In this document: positions 27,193-36,460 of the stretch, piece by piece | Position numbering within the stretch: position 1 is the stretch's first letter | How the letters are laid out: each line of letters starts with the position of its first letter | NCBI GenBank assembly: GCA_013214575.1 | Contig: JABSSD010000071.1 | Coordinates: 1 to 64,000 of the forward strand | DNA length: 64,000 nt | Origin: Paracoccaceae bacterium | GTDB lineage: Bacteria; Pseudomonadota; Alphaproteobacteria; Rhodobacterales; Rhodobacteraceae | Direction of reading: 5' to 3' | Position numbers and translations under genes: made by a program | The notes under the pieces: generated by a model | The model's database searches: none | Told to the model about the DNA's origin: nothing | What the model saw: only the letters and a program-made list of their open reading frames with translations

Positions 27193-28371
27193 TCAGAATG
27201 GCAAGCCGACATAATTTTCTGCCAGCGAGGTCAGCGCCGCCTCGGATGAGAACAGATATTCCATTTCGGTTTGCTGCAACCTGTCATCGTAGGGCGAATT
27301 GTCAGGGAGCTTGTGAAGAAGTGTGGTCATCCACCAGCTGAAACGCTGTGCCTTCCAAATTCTGGCCAGGGCTTTTTCACTGTAATTTTCCAGACCGGTA
27401 TCGTCGCCATCTTTGTAGTGATCCAGCAGCGCGTGATACAGGTAATAGATGTCACTTGCCGCCGAGTTCAGCCCGCGTGCGCCGGTTGGCGGCACGATGT
27501 GGGCGGCATCGCCGGCCAGGAACAGATTGCCATAGCGCATCGGCTCAGCCACAAAACTGCGCAGGGGGGCAATGCTCTTTTCTATCGATTGACCGGTTTC
27601 CAGCTCTGCCGCGACATCTTTGGGCAAGCGGGATTTCAGTTCCGCCCAAAAGGCCTCGTCCGACCAGTCTTCGACTTTGTCGGACATCGGCACCTGAATG
27701 TAATAGCGGCTCAGAACCTGACTGCGCATCGAACACAGTGCAAATCCACGGTCGCTTTTGGCGTAGATCAATTCAGGGGATACCGGTTTGGTGCGGCTCA
27801 GAACGCCAAGCCAACCAAATGGGTACAGTTTTTCATATTCTACTAAAACATCCTTGGGGATCGATTTTCGGCTGACACCGTGAAACCCGTCGGCCCCGAT
27901 GACATAGTCACAATCAATGCGAATGACGTCGTCGCCGTCGCGGTAGGTGATATGGGGGGCGTCGCTTTTCAAATCATGCAGCGTCACGTCTTCGACATTG
28001 TGAATGACCTTGCCGCCCATTTTTGCGCGCGCGTCATACAGGTCGCGGGTCAGTTCGGTCTGACCGTAGACCATAACCGAATTGCCGCCGGTATGGCCGG
28101 CCAGATCAACGCGCCGTTTGTTGTCCCCTTCGGCGATGTAGAAGCCTTCGTGAATTTCGCCCTCAGCATCCATGCGCTCGCCGCACTGGGCCTCGCGCAT
28201 CAACGCGGCAAATCCATGTTCCAGAACGCCAGCGCGGATGCGGCCAAGCACATATTCCCGGCTGTGTTTCTCCAACACGATATTGTCGATCCCTTTGAGA
28301 TCGAGAAGCTGGCTTAACAACAGGCCTGACGGTCCACCGCCGATGATTCCAACCTTGGTTTTCATGCTCAT
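27193..28371 (-). CDS. pobA: 4-hydroxybenzoate 3-monooxygenase
   Basis: 392 residues, the usual PobA length. The FAD site GIIGGGPSGLLLSQLL is at the start, ARAGVLE-type GRIRAGVLEHGF and the substrate-side VYGQTELTRDLYDAR are present, DCDYVIGADGFHGVSRKSIP is the DG motif, and GDAAHIVPPTGARGLNSAASD is the GD motif. It converts 4-hydroxybenzoate to protocatechuate with NADPH and O2 in the cytoplasm. The product feeds the lig genes further right. Starts at 28371 and 28365 are both possible; upstream GGGAG favours the first. It is divergent from pobR with about 90 bases between. Confidence 0.96.
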   Translation of the reverse strand: MSMKTKVGIIGGGPSGLLLSQLLDLKGIDNIVLEKHSREYVLGRIRAGVLEHGFAALMREAQCGERMDAEGEIHEGFYIAEGDNKRRVDLAGHTGGNSVMVYGQTELTRDLYDARAKMGGKVIHNVEDVTLHDLKSDAPHITYRDGDDVIRIDCDYVIGADGFHGVSRKSIPKDVLVEYEKLYPFGWLGVLSRTKPVSPELIYAKSDRGFALCSMRSQVLSRYYIQVPMSDKVEDWSDEAFWAELKSRLPKDVAAELETGQSIEKSIAPLRSFVAEPMRYGNLFLAGDAAHIVPPTGARGLNSAASDIYYLYHALLDHYKDGDDTGLENYSEKALARIWKAQRFSWWMTTLLHKLPDNSPYDDRLQQTEMEYLFSSEAALTSLAENYVGLPF

Positions 28372-28461
28372 GTCCCGGATCTCCCAATATTTTGTCAATA
28401 ATGAGCAGAAAACGCTGCCAGGTGAATGGATGCATCCGGCAAAAACGGGTACTAATCGAAC

Positions 28462-29349
28462 ATGTCAGTCATTGAAAATTTCAACTTGTTTGGTGAGCGT
28501 CAGGATTTACCTGACGTCGTTCACTGTGAAACCATCGAAGCGCGCTCGCTGGTGCACGACTGGGAATTCACGCCGCATCGCCATAATCATCTGCATCAGT
28601 TTGTTTTGCTGGATGCCGGGGCAGGGCAGGCGCTGATCGAGGAAAACCGCCACCAGATTGCCTCCGGAGACCTGGTCAACATACCGATGGGAACGGTACA
28701 TGGCTTCACTTTTGAACCCGGCACTCAGGGCTGGGTGGTGACTGTGGCCTCCGAATTGCTGGCGGAAAACCTGCACGATCCAGAGGGTCTGCGGCCGGTG
28801 TTGAAAACGCCTGAACTAGTTCGTTTTTCCAAAGAAATAAGAGATATTGTCCATCTTATCTTTGCTGAATACCCCGGTCGCGGGTTTGCCCGTGCTCATG
28901 TGCTGCGGGCACTGTCCAGTGTTCTGGCCGGGCTGGTCGCACGCGCCATCGCTTCCAAGGATCCGGTGGTGTCTCAGTCTGATCATCGGCTTCAAAGACG
29001 ATTTGAGGCGCTGGTGGAGGAGCACCATTTGAACCACCTTGGGGTGGCGGGCTACGCTGATCTTCTGGCGGTTACCCCAACCCATCTTAGCCGGGTGATG
29101 CGCCAGACGACCGGGCAGCCTGCCTCGGCGTCCATCGAGGCGCGACTGATGCGAGAGGCCAGACGAAATTTGGCCTTTTCCAACCTGGGCATTTCGGAAA
29201 TTGCCTATCAATTGGGGTTTGGCGACCCGGCCTATTTCAGCCGGGTGTTCAAGCGGGCAACCGGCCAGTCGCCGCGCGCCTTTCGTCAAAACCTGCAAGG
29301 CGGAACCGCAATTGAAGCGGCAAAGCCCGCCTTGCGGCAGGTCCCCTGA
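28462..29349 (+). CDS. pobR: AraC-family activator of pobA
   Basis: 295 residues. A cupin-type N-terminal sensing domain (WEFTPHRHNHLHQFVLLDAG, NIPMGTVHGFTFEPGTQGWVVT) precedes two AraC helix-turn-helix units (AGYADLLAVTPTHLSRVMRQTTG and ISEIAYQLGFGDPAYFSRVFKRATGQSPRAFR). AraC-type PobR proteins bind 4-hydroxybenzoate and activate pobA. Its divergent position next to pobA supports this. Its stop codon touches the convergent ligC stop without a single base between them. Confidence 0.88.
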   Translation: MSVIENFNLFGERQDLPDVVHCETIEARSLVHDWEFTPHRHNHLHQFVLLDAGAGQALIEENRHQIASGDLVNIPMGTVHGFTFEPGTQGWVVTVASELLAENLHDPEGLRPVLKTPELVRFSKEIRDIVHLIFAEYPGRGFARAHVLRALSSVLAGLVARAIASKDPVVSQSDHRLQRRFEALVEEHHLNHLGVAGYADLLAVTPTHLSRVMRQTTGQPASASIEARLMREARRNLAFSNLGISEIAYQLGFGDPAYFSRVFKRATGQSPRAFRQNLQGGTAIEAAKPALRQVP

Positions 29350-30294
29350 TTACCCCATTGATTGCTCAATCTGATCAAGCGTTTCCATCGCTGCCAGAAC
29401 GTCGGTTACACAGCCATTGGGGGCGCGACCTTCCTGGATCGCCGAGATAAATTCGCGGTCGATGAGCTCAATTCCGTTGCTGGAGACGGCAACACCGCTC
29501 AGGTCGATCTTGTTGTCGTTGCCGTCATAAAGATCATCATAGCGGGCAAGGTAGGTGCCGTTGTCGCAAATATAGCGGAAGAAGGTGCCAAATGGTCCGT
29601 CGTTGTTGAACGACAGTGACAAGTTGCAAATGGCGCCGTCCTCGGATTTCAACCCGATCGCCATGTCCATGGAAATTCCCAGATCGGGATGCGCCGGACC
29701 CTGAAGGCCAAAGGCTGCGACCGCCTTGCCGCCGGTCTGATACTGGAACAGGTCAACCGTATGGCAGGCGTGGTGCCACAGCAAGTGATCGGTCCATGAG
29801 CGTGGATCGCCCTTGGCATTGGTATTGGTGCGACGGAAGAAATAGGTCTGCACATCCATCTGCTGGATTTTCAGCTCGCCGGCGTCGATCTTGTTCTTGA
29901 TCCACTGGTGGCTTGGATTAAAGCGGCGCACCTGACCGGCCATGGCAACCAGACCACTTTCTTGCTGCTTGGCAACCACAGCCAGGCTGTCTTTGAGGCT
30001 GTCAGCCATTGGGATTTCGACCAGAACGTGTTTGCCAGCCTCCATGCAGGCAATGGCTTGGGCGGCATGCATCTGGGTCGGCGTTGACAGGATCACCGCA
30101 TCAACATCATCGCGTGCAAGACAGTCCTCAAGGGTGGTGCTGGCGTGACCGATGCCGCGCGCGGCAGCCAGCGCCTCAATCTTGGCTTTGGTCGGCCCCA
30201 TCACCGAGGTCACTTCGACACCTTCGATATTGGCCAAAGCGTCCAGGTGTTTCAATCCAAACGCGCCATAGGCGCCTGCTACGCAAATTCTCAT
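29350..30294 (-). CDS. ligC: 4-carboxy-2-hydroxymuconate-6-semialdehyde dehydrogenase
   Basis: 314 residues, the length known for LigC. It is a Gfo/Idh/MocA-type Rossmann protein: MRICVAGAYGAFGLKHLDAL, DAVILSTPTQMHAAQAIACMEAGKHVLVEIPMADS, and WTDHLLWHHACHTVDLFQYQTGG, which is characteristic of the LigC group. It oxidises the ring-cleavage product of protocatechuate (as its hemiacetal) to 2-pyrone-4,6-dicarboxylate with NAD(P)+. The start at 30294 has GGGGA 8 bases upstream; 30309 is the alternative. It is transcribed opposite to the other lig genes, 155 bases after the LysR stop. Confidence 0.92.
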   Translation of the reverse strand: MRICVAGAYGAFGLKHLDALANIEGVEVTSVMGPTKAKIEALAAARGIGHASTTLEDCLARDDVDAVILSTPTQMHAAQAIACMEAGKHVLVEIPMADSLKDSLAVVAKQQESGLVAMAGQVRRFNPSHQWIKNKIDAGELKIQQMDVQTYFFRRTNTNAKGDPRSWTDHLLWHHACHTVDLFQYQTGGKAVAAFGLQGPAHPDLGISMDMAIGLKSEDGAICNLSLSFNNDGPFGTFFRYICDNGTYLARYDDLYDGNDNKIDLSGVAVSSNGIELIDREFISAIQEGRAPNGCVTDVLAAMETLDQIEQSMG

Positions 30295-30449
30295 ATCTGG
30301 TTTCCCCATATTGATATTGAGCCTCTTGGGGCGACAGCGCGGCAGCAAGAGTCATATGACAGTTGGCCCAACCTATATCACCTGGCCACCCGTTATGGAA
30401 TTTGAATGTAATCAACGATATTTGAATTTGTTAGTCTCGGCGCCAGAAT

Positions 30450-31667
30450 TCACCCGGCTGCGGCCTTCTGGCGAATGATGTCAAGAAAGCGTTGCTGAAC
30501 CGGCGTCGGGCTCCATCCTGATCTGAATGTCAGTCCAATCGGCCGCTCGGACTCGGGCAGCTCTATCGGCAACTGGACTAGGGTTCCGTATTGCTCTTCG
30601 GCTTCGATCTGGCGTCTGGAGGCAATGGAGATGTAGTTGCCGCGTGACAGCAACCCGCGCAGCAATACCATCGAGCTGGACACGATGCGCACCGGGGTTC
30701 GCGCCATATCCTGGATCCGCAGACGCTCCGCCAGATAGGCCCCTGATGGCGTCTCCCGAGGCGGGGCGATCCAGGGAAAATCCAGCGTATCCTGCAGGGT
30801 AACACTCGTCTTTCTGGTCAGCGGGTGGTCGGGGGCCACCACCACTGCAAGACGGTCGACAAACAGCTCTTCCTGCACCACATCATTGGCCGGCTGCGGA
30901 TGACGCAGCGCCCCCAGCAGGAAATCCAATTCACCAAACCGCAGTTCCCTGAGCAAGGCATGATAGCGTGCATCCACACAATTGATCTGAACGCGCGCCC
31001 CAACTTCCTTTAGCAAATCATCAATTGCAGCAGGCAGGATCGCGGTGCGGGATAATGGCAGGGATCCCAGATTGATGCGGGTGACATCGCGACCAAGATG
31101 TTCATTGATTTCAAATGCCGCCTGCTGAAATTCGCTCTTGGCCAATCTGACCTGATGGGTGAACACCTCGGCCGCGGCGGTCAATTCAACGCCGCCGCGG
31201 GTTTGATCAAACAATGTCAGCCCCGACAGCGAGGCCAGTTCGCGCAAGGCACGGTGAATCCCTGGCTGGCTGACCCCCAGCTCATAGGCCGCTTGACTGA
31301 AGCTGCCGGTCTTTGCGATGGCTATCAAGGCCCGCAGCTGCACCGGCGAGCAGAACCTGTGGAACGCTTGTCGTGGGGCCGCGCCGCCGTTTCGGGCCGC
31401 CTTTTTTCTAGCCTGGCTGTCACCCCGGCGAAGATGTTCAAGAATACGGTTCAATCGCCCTTCAAATATCTTGCCGATCTCGGTGGGAAACATGCCCTTT
31501 GGCTGGCGCTTGAACAATTGCGCCCCCAATAGTTCTTCCACCCTGGCCAGAGACTGGGTGGCGGCCGGCTGTGATAGGTGAACGATATCAGCGGCGGCGC
31601 TGATGCGGTGATGGCGGTACACTTCTCTGACAACGTAGAGATACCGGATATGGGGGAAGACAGGCAT
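30450..31667 (-). CDS. LysR-type regulator with two tandem helix-turn-helix domains
   Basis: 405 residues, about 100 more than a normal LysR protein. The first winged helix is at about 2-65 (YVVREVYRHHRISAAADIVHLSQPAATQSLARVEELLGAQLF). After a basic linker a second complete one follows at about 98-160 (LRALIAIAKTGSFSQAAYELGVSQPGIHRALRELASLSGLTLF). The effector domain is ordinary. It lies divergent from the galB/lig operon and upstream of ligC, so it probably controls protocatechuate catabolism with a pathway intermediate as inducer. A GTG at 31691 is an alternative start; neither start has a good ribosome-binding site. Confidence 0.86.
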   Translation of the reverse strand: MPVFPHIRYLYVVREVYRHHRISAAADIVHLSQPAATQSLARVEELLGAQLFKRQPKGMFPTEIGKIFEGRLNRILEHLRRGDSQARKKAARNGGAAPRQAFHRFCSPVQLRALIAIAKTGSFSQAAYELGVSQPGIHRALRELASLSGLTLFDQTRGGVELTAAAEVFTHQVRLAKSEFQQAAFEINEHLGRDVTRINLGSLPLSRTAILPAAIDDLLKEVGARVQINCVDARYHALLRELRFGELDFLLGALRHPQPANDVVQEELFVDRLAVVVAPDHPLTRKTSVTLQDTLDFPWIAPPRETPSGAYLAERLRIQDMARTPVRIVSSSMVLLRGLLSRGNYISIASRRQIEAEEQYGTLVQLPIELPESERPIGLTFRSGWSPTPVQQRFLDIIRQKAAAG

Positions 31668-31794
31668 CGGTTCAATCAACCTCTTTTTCACTTTGTAACA
31701 AAATCAAATCTGCTTGTCAGGATTCAAAGTGGCCATGAGGGGGGGGGCTCATTACATTTCGGGTAACCTGCAGAAACCGTGGAAGACGTAGACA

Positions 31795-32532
31795 ATGGCT
31801 GACAAAAAAACCGCTTTGGTAATTTCCGCTCATGCGGCTGATTTCGTTTGGCGCTGTGGTGGTGCCATCGCCCTGCATCAGGAGCTGGGCTATGAGGTGA
31901 CCGTCGCCTGCCTGTCTTACGGCGAGCGCGGCGAAAGTGCCAAGCTGTGGAAGCAGGACGGAATGACGCTGGACCGGGTCAAGAAAAACCGCCAGCAAGA
32001 GGCGCAGGCCGCCGCCGATGCGCTGGGGGTCAATGACATCCGGTTTCTGGATCTGGGCGATTATCCGCTGCGTCTGGACCGGGATGCGCAGGACCAGATG
32101 GTTGATATCATCCGTGAGGTTCAGCCCAAATGGATGATGAGCCACTCCAGGTGGGATCCCTACAACACCGACCATATGAACACGACGCAGTTTGCCTTGG
32201 AATGCCGGATGATTGCCCAGGCCTGGGGCCACAACCCGGGCGAAAAAGTATTGGGTGCGCCGCAGCTCTATCTGTTTGAGCCGCACCAGACCGAACAGAT
32301 GGGCTGGAAGCCCAATGTCTTTCTCGACATCACCCCGGTCTGGGACAAGAAACGTGCGGCGATTGAATGCATGCAGGGCCAGGAACACCTGTGGGATTTC
32401 TATACCAACGTGGCCGAAAATCGTGGCAACCACTTCCGCCGCAATTCAGGTGGAATGGCAGGGGGGCGCAAGTCGGAATATGCTGAAGGTTTCGAGATGA
32501 TCTTTCCGCAGACCGTGGATGAATTGGCATGA
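31795..32532 (+). CDS. galB: 4-oxalomesaconate hydratase, PIG-L/GalB type
   Basis: 245 residues. It is a PIG-L/LmbE-like zinc protein: [22 protein letters not shown] gives the first metal motif, [18 protein letters not shown] the HxxH-type second. GalB of Pseudomonas putida has the same AHxADFVWRxGGAIA start. It hydrates 4-oxalomesaconate to 4-carboxy-4-hydroxy-2-oxoadipate, the step that the unrelated amidohydrolase LigJ performs in sphingomonads. First gene of the rightward operon; its stop overlaps the aldolase start as ATGA. Confidence 0.88.
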   Translation: MADKKTALVISAHAADFVWRCGGAIALHQELGYEVTVACLSYGERGESAKLWKQDGMTLDRVKKNRQQEAQAAADALGVNDIRFLDLGDYPLRLDRDAQDQMVDIIREVQPKWMMSHSRWDPYNTDHMNTTQFALECRMIAQAWGHNPGEKVLGAPQLYLFEPHQTEQMGWKPNVFLDITPVWDKKRAAIECMQGQEHLWDFYTNVAENRGNHFRRNSGGMAGGRKSEYAEGFEMIFPQTVDELA

Positions 32533-33221
32533 GCTATCCGGTGGGAACCCAAGGCGTCGTTGTTCAAAACATCGAACGCGCCGATCAATCTGTCATTGAC
32601 GGGCTGGCGGATTGTGGTGTGGCGACGGTGCATGAGGCGCAGGGACGCAAGGGTCTGCTGGCGGCCTATATGCGGCCTATTTATACCGGAGCGCGGGTCG
32701 CTGGCAGCGCGGTGACCATCTCGGCGCCGCCTTGTGATAACTGGATGCTGCACGTGGCCATCGAACAGCTGCAGGCGGGCGATATCATGGTGCTTGCACC
32801 GACGTCCCCCAGCATTGCCGGCTATTTTGGCGACCTGTTGGCCTCCTCGGCCAAGGCACATGGCTGCAAAGGTCTGATCATTGACGCCGGGGTGCGCGAT
32901 CTGCGCGATTTGGCTGAGATGGATTTTCCGGTCTGGTCCAAGGCGGTTTTTGCCCAGGGCACCATCAAAGAGACCCTTGGCTCGGTCAATGTGCCGGTGG
33001 TCTGTGCGGGTGCGCTGATCAACCCGGGCGATGTCATCGTTGCGGATGATGACGGAGTCTGTGTGGTGCGCCGCGAAGAGGCGGCCGAGGTTCTGGAAAA
33101 GGCCCGTGCCCGCGAAGCCAACGAGATGGCCAAGCGCGCTCGCTTTGAGGCCGGAGAGCTGGGGCTCGATATCTACGATATGCGCGGGCGTCTGGCCGAA
33201 AAGGGCCTGAAATATGTCTGA
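32529..33221 (+). CDS. ligK: 4-carboxy-4-hydroxy-2-oxoadipate aldolase
   Basis: 230 residues, RraA-like aldolase family (also called GalC or ProA). Key stretches: [79 protein letters not shown] with the metal-site aspartate and arginine, and [16 protein letters not shown]. It splits the hydrated intermediate into pyruvate and oxaloacetate. Overlaps the hydratase by four bases and the tautomerase by eight, so translation is coupled. Confidence 0.92.
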   Translation: MSYPVGTQGVVVQNIERADQSVIDGLADCGVATVHEAQGRKGLLAAYMRPIYTGARVAGSAVTISAPPCDNWMLHVAIEQLQAGDIMVLAPTSPSIAGYFGDLLASSAKAHGCKGLIIDAGVRDLRDLAEMDFPVWSKAVFAQGTIKETLGSVNVPVVCAGALINPGDVIVADDDGVCVVRREEAAEVLEKARAREANEMAKRARFEAGELGLDIYDMRGRLAEKGLKYV

Positions 33222-34269
33222 CGGTATCCGGGCAATGTGGATGCGTGGCGGCACCTCCAAGGGCGGGTTTTTCCTGGCCCAGGACCTGCCTGACAGTGCC
33301 AAGGCACGCGATGCGCTATTGCTGGGGATAATGGGATCGCCCGACAGCCGCCAGATCAACGGAATGGGCGGCGCCGATCCATTGACCTCCAAGGTTGCTG
33401 TGGTGCGCAAGTCTGATCGCGCAGGCGTCGATGTCGATTACCTGTTTCTGCAGGTTTTCGTCGACCAGCCCCGCGTCTCGGATGCGCAAAACTGCGGTAA
33501 CATGCTGGCTGGCGTCGCGCCTTTCGCCATTGAACGCGGGTTGGTGGCGGCGCAAGACGGCGAAACCCCGGTCACCATCTATATGGAAAACACTGGCCAG
33601 ATTGCTGTGGCGCAGGTCCAGACGCCCGGCGGCAAAGTCAGCTATCGGGGCGACGCGCAGATTGACGGTGTGCCCGGCACCTCGGCCCCCGTACCGATCG
33701 AATTCAAGGACACTGCGGGGTCCAGTTGTGGAGCCTTGTTGCCAACCGGACATGTGGTTGACGTGATTGAAGGCGTTGAGCTGACGATGATCGACAATGG
33801 CATGCCCTGCGTGGTGATGCGGGCATCGGACATGGGGATCACGGGTCTCGAAAGCCCGGAACAGCTTGAGAACAACGCGGCCTTGCGTGCAAGGCTGGAA
33901 GCGATCCGCCTGATCTGCGGCCCCTTGATGAACCTGGGCGATGTCACCACAAAAACGGTGCCAAAAATGACCATGATCAGCGCCCCGCGCAATGGAGGGG
34001 CCATATCCACGCGCACCTTTATTCCGCACCGCTGTCACAAGACAATCGGCGTATTGGGGGCGGTCAGTGTCGCCACCGCCTGCCTGATCGAGGGAACACC
34101 GGCGCACAAGCTGGCCACTGTCGGCCAGGGCCAAACCCGAACATTGCCGGTTGAACATCCCGCTGGCGAGATGACTGTGGTGGCCAAATTGGACCAGGCA
34201 GGCAGCGTCACCTCAACCGCGATCCTCAGGACCGCCCGCAAACTGATGGACGGAGAAGTCTACCCATGA
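33214..34269 (+). CDS. ligU: 4-oxalomesaconate tautomerase, PrpF family
   Basis: 351 residues. [22 protein letters not shown] is the PrpF-family start; [22 protein letters not shown] carries the first catalytic cysteine region, [15 protein letters not shown] the second. The family shares the diaminopimelate-epimerase fold. It moves the double bond of 4-oxalomesaconate from keto to enol form (LigU, or GalD in gallate pathways). Both ends overlap neighbours, consistent with one operon. Confidence 0.91.
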   Translation: MSDGIRAMWMRGGTSKGGFFLAQDLPDSAKARDALLLGIMGSPDSRQINGMGGADPLTSKVAVVRKSDRAGVDVDYLFLQVFVDQPRVSDAQNCGNMLAGVAPFAIERGLVAAQDGETPVTIYMENTGQIAVAQVQTPGGKVSYRGDAQIDGVPGTSAPVPIEFKDTAGSSCGALLPTGHVVDVIEGVELTMIDNGMPCVVMRASDMGITGLESPEQLENNAALRARLEAIRLICGPLMNLGDVTTKTVPKMTMISAPRNGGAISTRTFIPHRCHKTIGVLGAVSVATACLIEGTPAHKLATVGQGQTRTLPVEHPAGEMTVVAKLDQAGSVTSTAILRTARKLMDGEVYP

Positions 34270-35153
34270 CCAAGGGACAAAAAATGGACCCGGATTGGCT
34301 GGTGTTCCACCCCACTCCAAAGCTGCCGGATTTCCAATTGCCCAAAGGGGCGGTGGACGCGCATTGCCATGTTTTTGGCCCGGCTGCCGAATTTCCTTTT
34401 GCGCCGGAACGCAAATACACCCCCTGCGATGCGGGCAAGGCTGAGTTATACGCTCTGCGCGACCATCTTGGCTTTACCCGCAATGTCATCGTGCAGGCCA
34501 CCTGTCACGGCACCGACAATCGTGCCATGATGGATGCCTGCCGGTCGGGTGGTGATCTGGCGCGGGGCATTGCCTCGGTTGCGGCTGACATTACCGAGGC
34601 TGAACTCCGCGAGATGCACGCGGCCGGGGTGCGCGGGGTGCGCTTTAACTTTGTCAAACGTCTGGTGGATGACACCCCCAAAGAAGTGTTCCTGGCAATC
34701 GCCAACAAGATCAAGCATTTTGGCTGGCACATCGTTGTCTACTTTGAGGCCCAGGATCTGGAGGAGATTGAACCGTTCCTGAAACAGCTGCCCACCATTG
34801 TTGTGGTGGATCATATGGGCCGCCCGGATGTCTCAAAGGGGGTCGGTCACCCCGATTTCCAGCGGTTCATCCAGCTGATGGAAGACAACAAGAACATCTG
34901 GTCAAAAGTGACCTGCCCCGAACGCCTGTCGAAGCAAGGGCCGCCCTATGACGACGTAGTGGCCTATTGCGCGGAAATCGTCGCGCGGTTTCCGGATCGC
35001 GTGTTGTGGGGCACGGATTGGCCACATCCGAATATGAAATCGCACATGCCTGACGACGGGGCTCTGGTCGATTTCATCCCCAAAATTGCCCCATCCAAGG
35101 CGCTGCAGCAGCAGTTGCTGGTAGACAATCCCATGCGCCTTTACTGGGCGTGA
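34266..35153 (+). CDS. ligI: 2-pyrone-4,6-dicarboxylate hydrolase
   Basis: 295 residues, amidohydrolase 2 family. GAVDAHCHVFGPAAEFPFAPERKYTPCDA is the LigI start with the HxH pair; RGIASVAADIT, GVRGVRFNFVKRLVD, VVVDHMGRPDVSKG and VLWGTDWPHPNM with the catalytic aspartate follow. It opens the pyrone ring to 4-oxalomesaconate and needs no metal in studied members. ATGA overlap with ligU. Confidence 0.94.
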   Translation: MTKGQKMDPDWLVFHPTPKLPDFQLPKGAVDAHCHVFGPAAEFPFAPERKYTPCDAGKAELYALRDHLGFTRNVIVQATCHGTDNRAMMDACRSGGDLARGIASVAADITEAELREMHAAGVRGVRFNFVKRLVDDTPKEVFLAIANKIKHFGWHIVVYFEAQDLEEIEPFLKQLPTIVVVDHMGRPDVSKGVGHPDFQRFIQLMEDNKNIWSKVTCPERLSKQGPPYDDVVAYCAEIVARFPDRVLWGTDWPHPNMKSHMPDDGALVDFIPKIAPSKALQQQLLVDNPMRLYWA

Positions 35154-35204
35154 ACATTGCATCCGCCTGACCAACAGGCGCGTTACAGAAACGGAGTACC
35201 CCCG

Positions 35205-35561
35205 ATGGATCAACCGGGCTTCGACTATCACATCGACATTCCAGGGACGACACTTTTTGACGGCAAACAGGCCATGAAGGGCTATGCGCTGAACAAGATG
35301 TGCTACGCCTTCAACAAGGAAGTAAACCGCGACGCATTCTCGGCCGACGAAGAGGCCTTTATGGAAAGTTACGGTCTCAACGAGGATCATAAACAGGCGG
35401 TTCGCGATCGCGATATCCTGGCGATGATCGCGGCAGGCGGCAATATCTACTACCTCGCCAAATTGACCGGAATTTTCAAACTGTCTGTTCAGGACGTGGG
35501 CGGCATGCAAACCGGCATGACCACCGAAGAATTCAAGCAACATTTGCTAGATCAGGCGTAA
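35205..35561 (+). CDS. ligA: Protocatechuate 4,5-dioxygenase alpha (small) subunit
   Basis: 118 residues. FDYHIDIPGTTLFDGKQAMKGYALNKMCYAFNKEVNRDAF and YYLAKLTGIFKLSVQDVGGMQTGMTTEEF match LigA throughout. The small helical subunit caps the active site of LigB. The start at 35205 has GGAG about 9 bases upstream; the longer frame from 35157 begins with a weak TTG. Ten bases separate it from ligB. Confidence 0.94.
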   Translation: MDQPGFDYHIDIPGTTLFDGKQAMKGYALNKMCYAFNKEVNRDAFSADEEAFMESYGLNEDHKQAVRDRDILAMIAAGGNIYYLAKLTGIFKLSVQDVGGMQTGMTTEEFKQHLLDQA

Positions 35562-35571
35562 GGAGAAGAAA

Positions 35572-36417
35572 ATGGCGAAAATTCTCGGTGGTATCTCAAC
35601 CTCGCACATTCCGGCCGTGGGCCACGCAGTCAAGAATGAGCTGCAAGATGATCCGTACTGGAAGCCGTTTTTTGACGGCTACACAAAGATCCACAAGTGG
35701 ATTGGTGAAAACAAACCGGACGTTGTCATCAACATCTACAACGATCATGGTCTGGGCTTTTTTCTCGATCAAATGCCGACCTTTGCTATCGGTGCGGCGC
35801 ATGAATATCGCAACGAGGACGAGGGCTGGGGCCTGCCGTCGCTGGACCCGTTCCCGGGCCACCCAGAGATGAGCTGGCACATCATTGAGAGCATGGTGGC
35901 GGATGAATTCGACATCACCTCTTGCCAGGAGTTGGCGGTCGATCACGGCTTTGTTGTACCGATGCAGCTGTTCTGGCCAGGGGCGCCGCATAACCCTGAC
36001 ATGCCACGGGCCATCCCGATCTCCGCCAACACCGTGCAGCACCCGATTCCGACGTTGAAACGGGCGCTGGCCTTTGGCCGCGCCCTGCGCAAGGGCATTG
36101 AGAGCTTCCCCGAAGATCTCAAGGTTGTGGTGCTGGGAACCGGCGGGCTTAGCCACCAGCTGGAAGGCGAACGGGCGGGCTTTATCAACAAGGAATTCGA
36201 CCAATACTGCCTTGAAAATATCGCCCATAATCCAGATGTGTTGACCAAAATCACCCGTCAGGAACTGGTGGAGAAAGCGGGCGCTCAGGGCACCGAATTT
36301 CTGATGTGGATGATGATGCGGGGGACGCTTGGCGACAATGTCACCGAGATCACCCGCAACTACCACATCCCGATCTCGAACACCGCTTCGGGCACGCTTT
36401 TGCTTGAATGTGCGTGA
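35572..36417 (+). CDS. ligB: Protocatechuate 4,5-dioxygenase beta (catalytic) subunit
   Basis: 281 residues. Non-haem Fe(II) ligands of the class III extradiol family are in place: H12 (STSHIPAVGHAV), H59 (NDHGLGF) and E242 (QGTEFLMWMM), and H195 (GGLSHQLEG) is the general base. It opens the ring of protocatechuate between C4 and C5 with O2. AAGGAG lies before the start. Last gene of the lig operon; a hairpin follows at 36433. Confidence 0.96.
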   Translation: MAKILGGISTSHIPAVGHAVKNELQDDPYWKPFFDGYTKIHKWIGENKPDVVINIYNDHGLGFFLDQMPTFAIGAAHEYRNEDEGWGLPSLDPFPGHPEMSWHIIESMVADEFDITSCQELAVDHGFVVPMQLFWPGAPHNPDMPRAIPISANTVQHPIPTLKRALAFGRALRKGIESFPEDLKVVVLGTGGLSHQLEGERAGFINKEFDQYCLENIAHNPDVLTKITRQELVEKAGAQGTEFLMWMMMRGTLGDNVTEITRNYHIPISNTASGTLLLECA

Positions 36418-36432
36418 CAGGTAAATATGGCT

Positions 36433-36454
36433 GCGACCCCTTCATAGGGGTCGC
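36433..36454. terminator. Hairpin between convergent ligB and nosX
   Basis: GCGACCCC (36433-36440) and GGGGTCGC (36447-36454) form a perfect 8-bp stem with a 6-base loop, 16 bases after ligB and 7 bases beyond the nosX stop. There is no long T-run on either strand; it can serve both converging transcripts. Confidence 0.65.
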
Positions 36455-36460
36455 AAACCA

